DNA of 64,000 nt. Source: Tunturiibacter empetritectus. GTDB lineage: Bacteria; Acidobacteriota; Terriglobia; Terriglobales; Acidobacteriaceae. The notes under the pieces were generated by a model. It saw nothing but the letters and a program-made list of their open reading frames with translations. It ran no database searches and was not told where the DNA came from. The stretch lies in NCBI RefSeq assembly GCF_014201375.1, contig NZ_JACHDZ010000003.1, positions 1 to 64,000 on the forward strand, in the 5' to 3' direction. Of the stretch, positions 1 to 8,037 are shown piece by piece; position 1 is the stretch's first letter; each line of letters opens with the position of its first letter. The translations under genes and the position numbers were made by a program.

Positions 1-137
1 AGAGCAACGATACCAAGAGCAACAACAAAAAGCAGAATCCCTATGAAGGAAAAACAAAGAACAATCCCTTGACACTAGTGACCTGCTCATAGAAAGTCGG
101 CTTATCGCCTGCATCGTCTCTAGCGCCCCATCTGTAT

Positions 138-446
138 TCAACTCACGATTCGTTCAGGATGGTCGCAGCGAGCATACTTCCGTAGGTCCGCCATTGGAAT
201 CAGAACTCGTCCCCCGATTCTCCTGGTTGGCAGTCGCTTCGACGCTACGAGATAGTCGAGCGCACGTTGGCTAATGGAAAGAAGTTGCGCGGCCTCTTCG
301 CGGCTCACCAGCAGCTTGTCTTCCGTCGCCACTATAGCGCGTTGTGGAGGTTTGCGGCGATGAACTTCGAATTGCGAACCTGCGTCTTCTCGTATTAGCG
401 ATTTGCCTATTCCTCTGTCGAAGTCAATGACATGCTCTGCCGCCAT
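138..446 (-). CDS. Small helix-turn-helix (excisionase/MerR-like) DNA-binding protein
   Basis: The 102-residue protein has a C-terminal HTH_17-type domain at about residues 45-92: the SREEAAQLLSIS helix, then a recognition region RALDYLVASKRLPTRRIG, then the wing motif GRVLIPMADL. This fold is typical of excisionases and small regulators of mobile elements. The first 40 residues are not recognisable. The ATG at 446 follows AGGAGG with a 7-nt spacer, so the start is well supported. It lies downstream of the relaxase gene on the same strand, with an 89-bp gap. A role in excision or in control of transfer genes is inferred from context. Confidence 0.75.
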   Translation of the reverse strand: MAAEHVIDFDRGIGKSLIREDAGSQFEVHRRKPPQRAIVATEDKLLVSREEAAQLLSISQRALDYLVASKRLPTRRIGGRVLIPMADLRKYARCDHPERIVS

Positions 447-535
447 AACTCAACCTCCTATTCAAAAGTTGAAAAACCGTTCTCGAACCGAACTCGCAAA
501 GATGATTGCCTCCATTTACTGACCACAGAACGCGT

Positions 536-3292
536 TCAGAGGCTCAACCCGTACCCCATGCTCACCTCGACATCATGCTTCGGCGTCACAACCTTCGACT
601 CAGATAAGGCAACAGCCTGTTCCGGCTTGTAGGCACTCTGGTGCGAAACATCATGTCCTAATGCCTTTGGTAACTTTTCCAGACTGTCCGTAAATATCTG
701 CGCGTCGAATTGACCACGCGAGATCGAGACATAAGCCATGCGACCGTTGAGCAGATCTCTTGCAGCAAGCTCCGTGTCTACGTTGACTAATACGCGTTCT
801 GCCGTCTGGCCTTGGCTTGAATAGCTGGTGACGGCATACCCATGGTCGACATGCGGATGCTGTTGCGGATTGAATTCGACTTTGCGCACATCATCTAACC
901 GCACCCGCATCGTTGCATCCCGCCCGATGTTCTCGATGGTTCCCAAATCACGATTGGCAATCTTCAGTTCCTGGCTGGGCGCGGTGAACTGGATGCGATC
1001 TCCAACGGAGAATCTCTTCTCTTCCTCTCGGTAGACGGAGACTCCGACCTGGCGGCGCGGATCGTAGCTGGTCTGCTCTCCGTTCCCTCGCACCACCGTC
1101 AAAGTGTTCGCCTGAGCGTTCACAGCAAGAACCCGCGAGTATTCGCCTTTCTCGATGCCGGTCTCCTTCGATGTGCGCGAGTAACGCAAGATGTCGTCGA
1201 CCTGGTACTGCTGTGCCCAACTACGGTCAGCACCGGTCATCTCCTGACGCGGAACAAGCGTCCGCACGGAATGGTCCTGCCTGTTCACAAGCCCGCGCGA
1301 TTGCAACTCATCATGTATACGTAAATTGATCTCGCTGCGGGAACGATTGTCCGGTGAAACGACGAGCGTTCCGGCGGGAGACTTGGCGTACTCCCGCGCA
1401 ATAGCAGCAATACGCTCCTCGTGGCCCTTCACCTGATGTACTCGACCCTGCTGGTCAAGACTCTCGACGGCGGCGCCTACTTGCCCGCGTGCCAACTGTT
1501 CGACAACCTGCTTCAACTCTGGATCGCGCTGCCGAACGATGTCGTTCAATGTCGCCGTTCGCATTCCTGCTTCCTGCAATTGCGCGAACGGACGCCCTGC
1601 TTCTACGGCCTCATGTTGACGACTATCTCCCACCAACAGCACTCGATCATTCCGATGGAGACGTTCGATGAACTCGTGCATCTGGCGCGTGGACGCAAGC
1701 GACGACTCATCGAGTACATACAAACACTTCTCTCCAGTGTCGGTCTGTGTCCCTTTGGCAAGATAACGCTGGAGAGTTGAAGTCTCCATGCCGGCCTCAG
1801 CCAGCTTGTGAGCTGCGCGCGATGTCGGCGCGAATCCTTCGACTTTGTAGCCTTGCGCTTCAGCACCCTCACGCACCACGGCGAGCGTCGTCGTCTTACC
1901 TGCACCGGCGACACCATCCAGGCCCACGATCTTCTCGCGACTCAGGAATATCTCATCGACCGCTTGGCGTTGTGAACGGTTCAATTCAGGATGGCGATCT
2001 TCCGTCCAGATTCTCAGCTGTGGCGATACCAACATTGGATCGTCATAGCCGCGCTGATTGCCGCGCTGCATGTGACCGACGATCTCCCGCTCCATTCGGA
2101 TCATTTCAGAGGTCGTATACAGTGACGCTGCTCGGCCATCCGTCCGCTCAATCGCCCGAAACTCCCCACGCGCCACCCGCTGTTCAAACTCCTGTCGAAC
2201 ATGACTGTAGGAAGCCTGCCCCATGCTGCGGTCGATTGCCGCTTGCAGGATCGCACGCTCGTCCTGAACAGCAGAGCGTTCAAAGACGTGATTGCGGGAA
2301 TACGTCACCGACTGTTGCGCCGTCTTCTCCGGCTGCACCGCATGGTGCTCTTCCTGTGCCTTTGCGACGACACGATCTGCTTGATGGCCGAATCGAGCAG
2401 CCAGGTCGCGGTGCTGCTGCAATACCTCTGCAGGCGAATGGATTTCCTTGCTGTCGCGTGTGCGATGAGCTGCTACTTCTGCTGCGCCCGCGCCCTTTCT
2501 TCCAATCTCCTGTAGGTGTTCTTTGATCTGCACACGACGCGGGCTCGATGCTTCCAAATACTCCTGCGAATATCCTTTGATCTCCGGCTGGCCATGCTTG
2601 CCGCGTTCAATCTCATAGCCAAGGCCCTGCAACTTCATTGCAAGCTCGGATCGGTACACGGTTGTCGCATACTGTTGCGATTGGAAGAGACTGCGCTCTT
2701 GCAATGCGCGCGTCTGTCCATTGTGTCGCTCAGTCACATTGAAGACGACTGCGTGAGTATGAAGCTGCGGCGCAGCATAGCCGTCTACAGGACGAGCGGT
2801 GTCATGCTCGAAGGTAGCGGCGACGAACTTGCCTGTTGTCTCGGGCGCATGGACGTTACCAATGCGAGCCTGTGCGTAACGCTCCAACTCCTGCAACGCC
2901 ACGCGAACACTTTCACGATGCGCCTCACGTACACGATCATCGCCACCCACAAGGGCTGTTAGCGAAACAGACTTGGGTGCGGAGAACGTCGCATCCCATC
3001 CTGCACGGTGTTCTGAACTGGTGATCTGCTTGCCGTACTGATTCTCGTAGGTCCTGGCAGGCTGGTGCTTGACGAGCTGCGCATCGTTCGCCGGGTGCCG
3101 TCCTTCGCTCAAACGAGCAAACTCTTCAGCCCCTACGTTGCCACGCAAGCCCCACTCCTTTGCGAGGCTCCCCTGCCACTCACTATGCCCTTGCTTATCG
3201 CGGCTCCAGTAGTGCTGTCGTTCAGAGGTGAACTCACGCGCGTGATACGTTCGTGCTTGTCCAGCAGATAGCGATTTAGAGATAGTCAACAT
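536..3292 (-). CDS. MobF-family conjugative relaxase with RecD-like helicase domain
   Basis: This protein of about 918 residues nicks and unwinds the transferred DNA strand at oriT. The N-terminal TrwC-type relaxase domain (about residues 1-300) has candidate catalytic tyrosines in ARTYHAR (Y16) and RQHYWS (Y28). The metal-binding histidine cluster is PQLHTHAVVFN. The second half is a superfamily-1 helicase with Walker A GVAGAGKTT, Walker B LYVLDESS, and a late motif GYAVTSYSSQGQT. The longest frame starts at 3337, but homologous relaxases begin immediately before the ISKSLSAGQA motif, so I use the ATG at 3292. TraI of F is far longer; TrwC of R388 (about 966 residues) is close in size. No transfer-pore genes are visible beside it. 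Confidence 0.92.
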   Translation of the reverse strand: MLTISKSLSAGQARTYHAREFTSERQHYWSRDKQGHSEWQGSLAKEWGLRGNVGAEEFARLSEGRHPANDAQLVKHQPARTYENQYGKQITSSEHRAGWDATFSAPKSVSLTALVGGDDRVREAHRESVRVALQELERYAQARIGNVHAPETTGKFVAATFEHDTARPVDGYAAPQLHTHAVVFNVTERHNGQTRALQERSLFQSQQYATTVYRSELAMKLQGLGYEIERGKHGQPEIKGYSQEYLEASSPRRVQIKEHLQEIGRKGAGAAEVAAHRTRDSKEIHSPAEVLQQHRDLAARFGHQADRVVAKAQEEHHAVQPEKTAQQSVTYSRNHVFERSAVQDERAILQAAIDRSMGQASYSHVRQEFEQRVARGEFRAIERTDGRAASLYTTSEMIRMEREIVGHMQRGNQRGYDDPMLVSPQLRIWTEDRHPELNRSQRQAVDEIFLSREKIVGLDGVAGAGKTTTLAVVREGAEAQGYKVEGFAPTSRAAHKLAEAGMETSTLQRYLAKGTQTDTGEKCLYVLDESSLASTRQMHEFIERLHRNDRVLLVGDSRQHEAVEAGRPFAQLQEAGMRTATLNDIVRQRDPELKQVVEQLARGQVGAAVESLDQQGRVHQVKGHEERIAAIAREYAKSPAGTLVVSPDNRSRSEINLRIHDELQSRGLVNRQDHSVRTLVPRQEMTGADRSWAQQYQVDDILRYSRTSKETGIEKGEYSRVLAVNAQANTLTVVRGNGEQTSYDPRRQVGVSVYREEEKRFSVGDRIQFTAPSQELKIANRDLGTIENIGRDATMRVRLDDVRKVEFNPQQHPHVDHGYAVTSYSSQGQTAERVLVNVDTELAARDLLNGRMAYVSISRGQFDAQIFTDSLEKLPKALGHDVSHQSAYKPEQAVALSESKVVTPKHDVEVSMGYGLSL

Positions 3293-3761
3293 ACCTTGGC
3301 CCGTGAGACAGCAAATAGTTACTGTCTTGATTCCCATCGTAGCCGAGATTTGTGGATAAGCGGGTCGTTATTGCTGAAATATTTTTCGCCTCATGATCGT
3401 CGAAACCCCTATGGCCATTGGTTATTTCTAACTTAATCAAAGCTATTCGCGGAGTAATGGACCAGTGATTTGAGCCGTAATTACTCCACCAACACGAGAG
3501 TTATAGCTGACTCAATCGAGGCTCGATACGGTGCCTGAGAACATTCCCAACAGCACCTTCCACGTGAGTTCTAACTGGTGTACTCCATGCTCAAGACGGG
3601 GACGTTCTCACTCTCAAATAGCTCTCGTCAAGCAGCGCTTTGAGACGAGTTGAAGGGAGATTCACGTGAAGGCTATCTACGCTGCCTAGAGTTGAGCGAA
3701 GAGATGCCAAGTTGATAGACGAATCGGTCTGGAATACACAGAGACGTCGGAAGCCTCTTCG
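3293..3761. other. Non-coding gap between relaxase and membrane-protein genes; candidate oriT region
   Basis: No credible gene is seen in these 469 bp. Two inverted repeats are present. The first has GGAGTAAT at 3451-3458 and its complement at 3480-3487, separated by 21 bp. The second is a bulged hairpin at 3624-3649 with outer arms CTCGTC/GACGAG and inner arms AAGC/GCTT. MobF origins of transfer contain inverted repeats close to the relaxase gene, so this is one of two candidate oriT stretches; the assignment is inference. Confidence 0.3.
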
Positions 3762-4667
3762 TCAATCAATCCATTTCGATTCATCCCACGGTTGTGATTG
3801 CGAATGCGCAGCATCCGATGTAGCCGATCCGGGGAAGATAGTGCGTCGCTGAGAGGATGGTTTCGGGGAGTGCAAAGGGGGCGGAGTAGCCAGTTGCCGT
3901 GCAGTAGAAACCTCGCCGCGAACTTGAGTCGATGCCGGTCGGTCACTCTCACGAAGCATTTCTGTATTTGGCAACTTCTTAAGACCGAATCTGCGACTGG
4001 TTGCAGGCCCAAAACTCGGCCACTCAAGCGCTGTCTTCTGCTCACTAATCCAGTGGGCAATTCGCAACCGAAGTCGAGCAACAATCCCGTCTCGATTCTC
4101 GGGCCAATCCCCTCCATAATTCGATGACCATTGGGGCTCCGTAGCCTCTCGTCGAAGCTGTCTCCATTCGTACCCGATGTCCTCTCTCATCACGAATGCT
4201 AAATAGGCGACGATCAGCCACGCCGCGACACCATAGAGCAGCGGTTCATGGACGAGTCGGCGGAAACTTTCGCCGTCGTAAAAATCTTTACGCAGGAGCT
4301 TCTCGACCTCGGTGGAATCCACGCTTTCAACCGGGGTTCTTTCTATGCCCGTCCATCCTTGTCCAACAGCAAAAGACGAGAGGTTAATAGAGAGATCATT
4401 CAGGCCTCCCTCAGTGACATCGGGAGCGAATAGCCACTGTCTCTTACGCCCGGGAGCCGTCTCCATGAGCCATCGGATTTGAGTCTGAGAATCTAGTTGA
4501 TTTGCTGTCTCGGAACTGTGCCAATATGCCACCAGATAATACCGCTGCAGTGGCGGTACTTCCCAATGCAACCATGCCCAGAAACCGAGCAATGGGAGAC
4601 ACGGAAGCAGAGCCAGGATCAACGCGATCCGCCAGGGAAACGCAAACCGAATGCAGGAGATTTTCAT
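3762..4667 (-). CDS. Inner-membrane protein between relaxase and relaxosome genes (possible coupling-protein remnant)
   Basis: The 301-residue protein has one hydrophobic segment near residues 12-31 and a second near 142-160. Between them is a loop predicted to be periplasmic, and a cytoplasmic tail rich in Ser, Pro and Arg follows, ending in a WDESKWID motif. No ATPase motif is present. Its ATG overlaps the stop of the upstream ribbon-helix-helix gene (TAATG), which suggests translational coupling. A membrane protein coupled to a relaxosome gene suggests the N-terminal membrane anchor of a type IV coupling protein that lost its motor domain, or a dedicated transfer accessory protein. I do not recognise the family. 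Confidence 0.6.
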   Translation of the reverse strand: MKISCIRFAFPWRIALILALLPCLPLLGFWAWLHWEVPPLQRYYLVAYWHSSETANQLDSQTQIRWLMETAPGRKRQWLFAPDVTEGGLNDLSINLSSFAVGQGWTGIERTPVESVDSTEVEKLLRKDFYDGESFRRLVHEPLLYGVAAWLIVAYLAFVMREDIGYEWRQLRREATEPQWSSNYGGDWPENRDGIVARLRLRIAHWISEQKTALEWPSFGPATSRRFGLKKLPNTEMLRESDRPASTQVRGEVSTARQLATPPPLHSPKPSSQRRTIFPGSATSDAAHSQSQPWDESKWID

Positions 4668-5092
4668 TATGGCTTGTCCGTAGTTTTGGGACTGGTCCGG
4701 CGACGCCTCTGCGCCATGTAATCCTGCGCCCGTTGCTCCTTAATCGAGTCCGAACAGGCCGACATCTTGCGTAAATCTTCGGTTGTCAGTGGACCTTCCG
4801 AGGCTCTCGCAAACAGATTCAGCATGAGTGAGCGCATCCCCATAATCTCTGCCAGCAAGATAGGATCGGTCTGCTCCTCTGTACTGGCACCCGCGCGGGC
4901 GTGGGTAAGCGCCGCCTCGCGTAGCCATTCCGCCACCTTCTTACCGGCATCAGCCGCTGCTGCCTCAACCTCACCGAACTCCGCGTCGGTAAGGCGCGTG
5001 GCAATGGATCTTGCACGGGAGGTCTCATTTACCGAGACCGTAGATGCGGACGGCGTAACAGCTTCTTGCGGCTTGTCGGTACCGAAGGCCAT
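4667..5092 (-). CDS. Ribbon-helix-helix relaxosome accessory protein (MobC/TraJ-like)
   Basis: This protein of about 141 residues has an N-terminal ribbon-helix-helix-like segment. A strand, SIATRLTDAEF, is followed by two helices, GEVEAAAADAGKKVAEWLRE and the following AALTHA stretch. Small proteins of this kind bind near oriT and help load the relaxase. The C-terminus is basic (MAQRRRRTSPK). A longer frame reaches a TTG at 5164, but the ATG at 5092 is preceded by AGGTGG with an 8-nt spacer and fits family length better. It is translationally coupled to the downstream membrane protein and close to the relaxase, consistent with a relaxosome role. Confidence 0.7.
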   Translation of the reverse strand: MAFGTDKPQEAVTPSASTVSVNETSRARSIATRLTDAEFGEVEAAAADAGKKVAEWLREAALTHARAGASTEEQTDPILLAEIMGMRSLMLNLFARASEGPLTTEDLRKMSACSDSIKEQRAQDYMAQRRRRTSPKTTDKP

Positions 5093-5394
5093 TCGATTTG
5101 CCACCTGGAACAGATATTCCCTTGAAGCGCTTGGATGCTTCCACCGCACCACCGGTTTCTGCAAACGCCGTCGCTGACAGAGAAATGTTGTTCACTGCAG
5201 CGGCGTTTACAGCCGGAAACGCAAGAATCCAAGCAATTGAAAGCAAACACGTTATCAATCGTGAACTTTGGGTAGCTTTGCAGTTCCCTAGTGGGGATGA
5301 CGTGTCAGCATATACCCGCTGCGAAGCAGCGTAGCTCTCTACATTTCAGCACCGAGACACCAGAGCCGGCGGCAACCATGCAAATTGAAAGCGG
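5093..5394. other. Divergent intergenic region before the relaxosome gene
   Basis: This region separates the minus-strand relaxosome gene from the plus-strand ATPase gene and should hold both promoters. A short hairpin CGCTGC-GAA-GCAGCG lies at 5317-5331. A minus-strand frame at 5025-5258 begins with a signal-peptide-like stretch (LLSIAWILAFPAVNAA), then continues without recognisable homology and overlaps the relaxosome gene. It may be the remnant of a secreted transfer protein, but I do not support it as a gene. Confidence 0.35.
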
Positions 5395-6591
5395 ATGTTT
5401 TATTATGCAAGGATGATTGCCCGGTCCGTCACTCCATTCATTGAGCATTCCCTCGCCGAGCAAGCCGCTGTCGCTATCATCGGGCCGCGTCAGGTAGGTA
5501 AAACAACTTTGGCACGAGAGATCGCAGACGCGCGTCCAGGGTCGCTCTACCTAGACCTTGAAGCTCGGGAGGATCGAGACAGACTGGCAGAGCCAGCTCT
5601 CTTCCTTCGGCAGTACGAGAATAGCCTGGTCGTCCTCGATGAAATCCATCGCGTCCCGGAACTTTTCAGCTCGCTCCGGGGCATCATCGATCAGGGACGC
5701 AGAACGGGTCACGGTAAGGGTCGATTTTTAATTCTGGGGTCGGCCTCGATTGACTTGCTGCGGCAGTCGAGCGAGAGCCTTGCTGGACGAATTACCTACA
5801 TCAATATGGGCCCGTTCAACGTACTGGAGCTGCCCGCCGATGAACCTACGCTCCTCCAACTTTGGACACGAGGCGGCTTTCCCGGCAGCTATCTCGCTCC
5901 AAACGACACGGTGAGCCTACGCTGGCGTGGCGACTTTATACGCACGTATCTGGAGCGAGACGTTCCCCTATTCGGGCCGCGTGTGCCGGCGGGTGTGCTG
6001 GAACGACTCTGGACAATGCTGGCGCATGGGCAAGGGACGTTGCTAAATGCCTCACGTCTGGCATCTGCGCTTCAAATCACCGCTCCCACCGTACAACGCT
6101 ATATCGACTTGCTTTCCGATCTGCTGCTCGTCAGACGCCTCCAGCCGTTCCACAACAACGCAGGAAAGCGTTTGGTGAAGTCGCCCAAGGTTTATATCAG
6201 GGACAGTGGTCTGGTACACGCACTGTTGGGACTGAAAACTTTCAACGATCTCGCTGGACACCCAGTGTCCGGTTCCTCGTGGGAAGGATTCGTTATCGAC
6301 AATCTGTTAGCCGCAGCGCCCGAGCGAACCGTCGCTAGTTTTTATAGGACGGCTGCAGGAGCCGAGATTGATCTCTTGCTGGAAATTCCCGGTCATGGAC
6401 TGTGGGCAATCGAGGTCAAACGGAGCCTGTCGGGTCGTCCTGAGAAGGGCTTTTACATCGCTTGCCAAGACCTTAAACCCGCCAAACAGTTCGTCGTGAA
6501 CTCGGGTCTTGAACCGTATCCCATCGATGCAAACACAGTGGCGATAGGCGTTCCGTCCCTTGCTCGAACGCTTTCGGCTTTAGCGGTTTGA
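5395..6591 (+). CDS. AAA-family ATPase with DUF4143 domain
   Basis: The 398-residue protein has the classic two-part layout of this family. The AAA domain (about 1-170) has Walker A IIGPRQVGKTT near residues 28-38 and Walker B SLVVLDEIHRVPEL near 78-91. The C-terminal DUF4143 domain (about 195-360) has a winged-helix part with LQITAPTVQRYIDLL and a nuclease-like end GAEIDLLLEIPGHGLWAIEVK, whose E-D-x-E-V-K pattern resembles a PD-(D/E)XK fold. Such ATPases are common on mobile elements and their biological role is poorly known. The ATG at 5395 is used; an ATG at 5413 is possible. Downstream lies a strongly structured non-coding region. Confidence 0.88.
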   Translation: MFYYARMIARSVTPFIEHSLAEQAAVAIIGPRQVGKTTLAREIADARPGSLYLDLEAREDRDRLAEPALFLRQYENSLVVLDEIHRVPELFSSLRGIIDQGRRTGHGKGRFLILGSASIDLLRQSSESLAGRITYINMGPFNVLELPADEPTLLQLWTRGGFPGSYLAPNDTVSLRWRGDFIRTYLERDVPLFGPRVPAGVLERLWTMLAHGQGTLLNASRLASALQITAPTVQRYIDLLSDLLLVRRLQPFHNNAGKRLVKSPKVYIRDSGLVHALLGLKTFNDLAGHPVSGSSWEGFVIDNLLAAAPERTVASFYRTAAGAEIDLLLEIPGHGLWAIEVKRSLSGRPEKGFYIACQDLKPAKQFVVNSGLEPYPIDANTVAIGVPSLARTLSALAV

Positions 6592-6944
6592 TTCCCGTCT
6601 TCGGGCGCTTCGCTACTGCCCAGCGCCGTTGCTCTTTCATATGTTTTGACACATGAGAAGAAGACATTCTTCTCATGACAGCGCACTACCCGGAGCGGAT
6701 GCGTCCGTCAGGGCCGCGCGTTTTTTTGCGCGCCGCGCAGCGGGCGAAGCGCCTTGACGGACGCTGTAGCGGAGGGTAATCCGCGAAGGGTGTCGAGGGC
6801 CTACCCTGTTAGTTGCTTGTAAACGCCGACGATATGCATTTACGACTTAAAACTTCAGCTGCTAGACAGAGGATGATCCCCTTCAATCAAGGCGGAACTA
6901 TGATTATGCTTGGAGGTTTCGCATAGAGAGACTAACCTTTCAGG
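6592..6944. other. Structured non-coding region with composite palindromes
   Basis: No gene is seen in these 353 bp. It holds a perfect 11-bp hairpin with a 4-nt loop at 6652-6677 (arm CATGAGAAGAA). This is followed by a GC-rich composite palindrome at 6701-6764, with 10-bp outer arms GCGTCCGTCA and TGACGGACGC. Inside the outer arms are a 5-bp CGCGC/GCGCG stem with a T7 loop and a small GGCG/CGCC stem. The organised structure suggests an origin of transfer or replication, or a protein-binding site. There is no U-tract after the first hairpin, so it is not a simple terminator. Confidence 0.5.
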
Positions 6945-7739
6945 ATGCCCGAAACTGAGGAAAAATTGCCGAGCCCTACCCCTCCTGCGCCCAAAGTCAA
7001 ATGGACGATCACTCTCGGAGGGGGAGAGTGGGCCACCATAAAGTATGGGGTGGTGGAATATCTGCGTCAGCGTCCGAAGATGCGCACCCTTACCGCAGCC
7101 GTCGGCATTCTTTGGGTGCTAGGATGGCTGGCCACAAGCGCCGGCTACAAATGGCATTCTCTCGTTTTCCCGTCCATTTCAACCTTCTTTGTGACGCCTA
7201 CCCTGCTCTGGCTTGCCGTGGTGTCAGGCCCGGACTTTCAATTGGCTTTTGGGCCTGCTAAGACCGCTGAACCTGCGGTTGTTGTTCCTCCTGCCCTGAA
7301 GGGACTCCTGGACGTGGATACATATGGCATCGAGGCACTAAATAAGAGTTATGCTTCCACGGAGAGCTATGCAAGAAGCAGCTTCCGTTGGTCGATTCTT
7401 TCGCTGGTTGCGGGGATTGGTGTGGGCTCCGCAAACGTGTGGCTAGCGAACATGCGTCCAGACCTTGCCGTCCGAGAGCACACTGGCATGTTCATATGGG
7501 TCGCTGTCTCTACGTTTCTCGGCCTGTGCTCAATCTTTCTGGTTAGGTCCATGTTTCTATTTCGACGCGCATCGCGAATCCACGACCGATTGCTAGAGCT
7601 TCGAAGAGCCCTGACGGTCATCAAGTTGATAGAAGGTAATTCTGTCGTGGCGGCTACGCTCGATGCAGGGGCGATCATCTCTAGGCTACTGGAGCCGGGC
7701 GTCGATTCCCACCTTATTCAGAAGGAGAGCGACTCGTGA
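6945..7739 (+). CDS. Unknown multi-pass inner-membrane protein
   Basis: The 264-residue protein has four likely membrane helices, near residues 50-67, 74-95, 148-167 and 181-203. A proline-rich N-terminal tail (PSPTPPAP) precedes the first. A C-terminal helix of about 55 residues (ASRIHDRLLELRRALTVIKL onward) is probably cytoplasmic and may be a coiled coil. Two hairpins of helices separated by a soluble linker with YASTESYARSS is a layout seen in membrane effectors and sensors, but I do not recognise the family. Its stop overlaps a GTG that opens a second small membrane reading frame, so the two were probably co-translated. It may be cargo of the mobile element. Confidence 0.6.
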   Translation: MPETEEKLPSPTPPAPKVKWTITLGGGEWATIKYGVVEYLRQRPKMRTLTAAVGILWVLGWLATSAGYKWHSLVFPSISTFFVTPTLLWLAVVSGPDFQLAFGPAKTAEPAVVVPPALKGLLDVDTYGIEALNKSYASTESYARSSFRWSILSLVAGIGVGSANVWLANMRPDLAVREHTGMFIWVAVSTFLGLCSIFLVRSMFLFRRASRIHDRLLELRRALTVIKLIEGNSVVAATLDAGAIISRLLEPGVDSHLIQKESDS

Positions 7740-7999
7740 GTTGGTTTGAGAGCCACGTTTACATCGCTTCATGGACTGGAACATTGATCGCGGCTGTAGC
7801 CGTTGTGAAGCAGGCAAGCATCGCGCGTTAACCAATCAACTGGAATGCCGCCGTCGGGCGTCTAGGATTTCTGATGGCCATCTCCGCAGTTCTAACCCCC
7901 TCACTCGAACATGACGTTCGCATGTGGCTACTGGGACTGGTTGCCTGCTGGGGAGGTTTCATTTTCATCGGCGCGATAGCTGCTTCGCGCCGCGACTAA
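7736..7999 (+). pseudogene. Small membrane protein gene interrupted by an in-frame TAA
   Basis: Starting from the GTG at 7736, which overlaps the preceding stop, one frame runs for 87 codons to TAA at 7997-7999. It is broken by a single in-frame TAA at 7829-7831 after 31 codons. Before the stop lies a hydrophobic segment (IASWTGTLIAAVAVV); after it lie two more (LGFLMAISAVL and WLLGLVACWGGFIFIGAIAA). Continuity of frame and of membrane character across the stop suggests one three-helix protein of about 88 residues that has been inactivated. Alternatives are a sequencing error, or two short proteins with the second starting at the ATG at 7873. Confidence 0.55.
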
Positions 8000-8037
8000 A
8001 CGTAGTCCCAACCTGATGGCCCCTCGGAGCTGCGCAC

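Noticed and set aside
1-92. Plus-strand reading frame ending at 90-92 (tail NPYEGKTKNNPLTLVTCS)
   Set aside because: It could be the end of a gene that starts outside the window, but 29 low-complexity residues give no identification.
6652-6677. Rho-independent terminator for the ATPase gene
   Set aside because: The hairpin is perfect but is followed by GACAGCGCAC rather than a T-run, so I treat it as part of a structured site.
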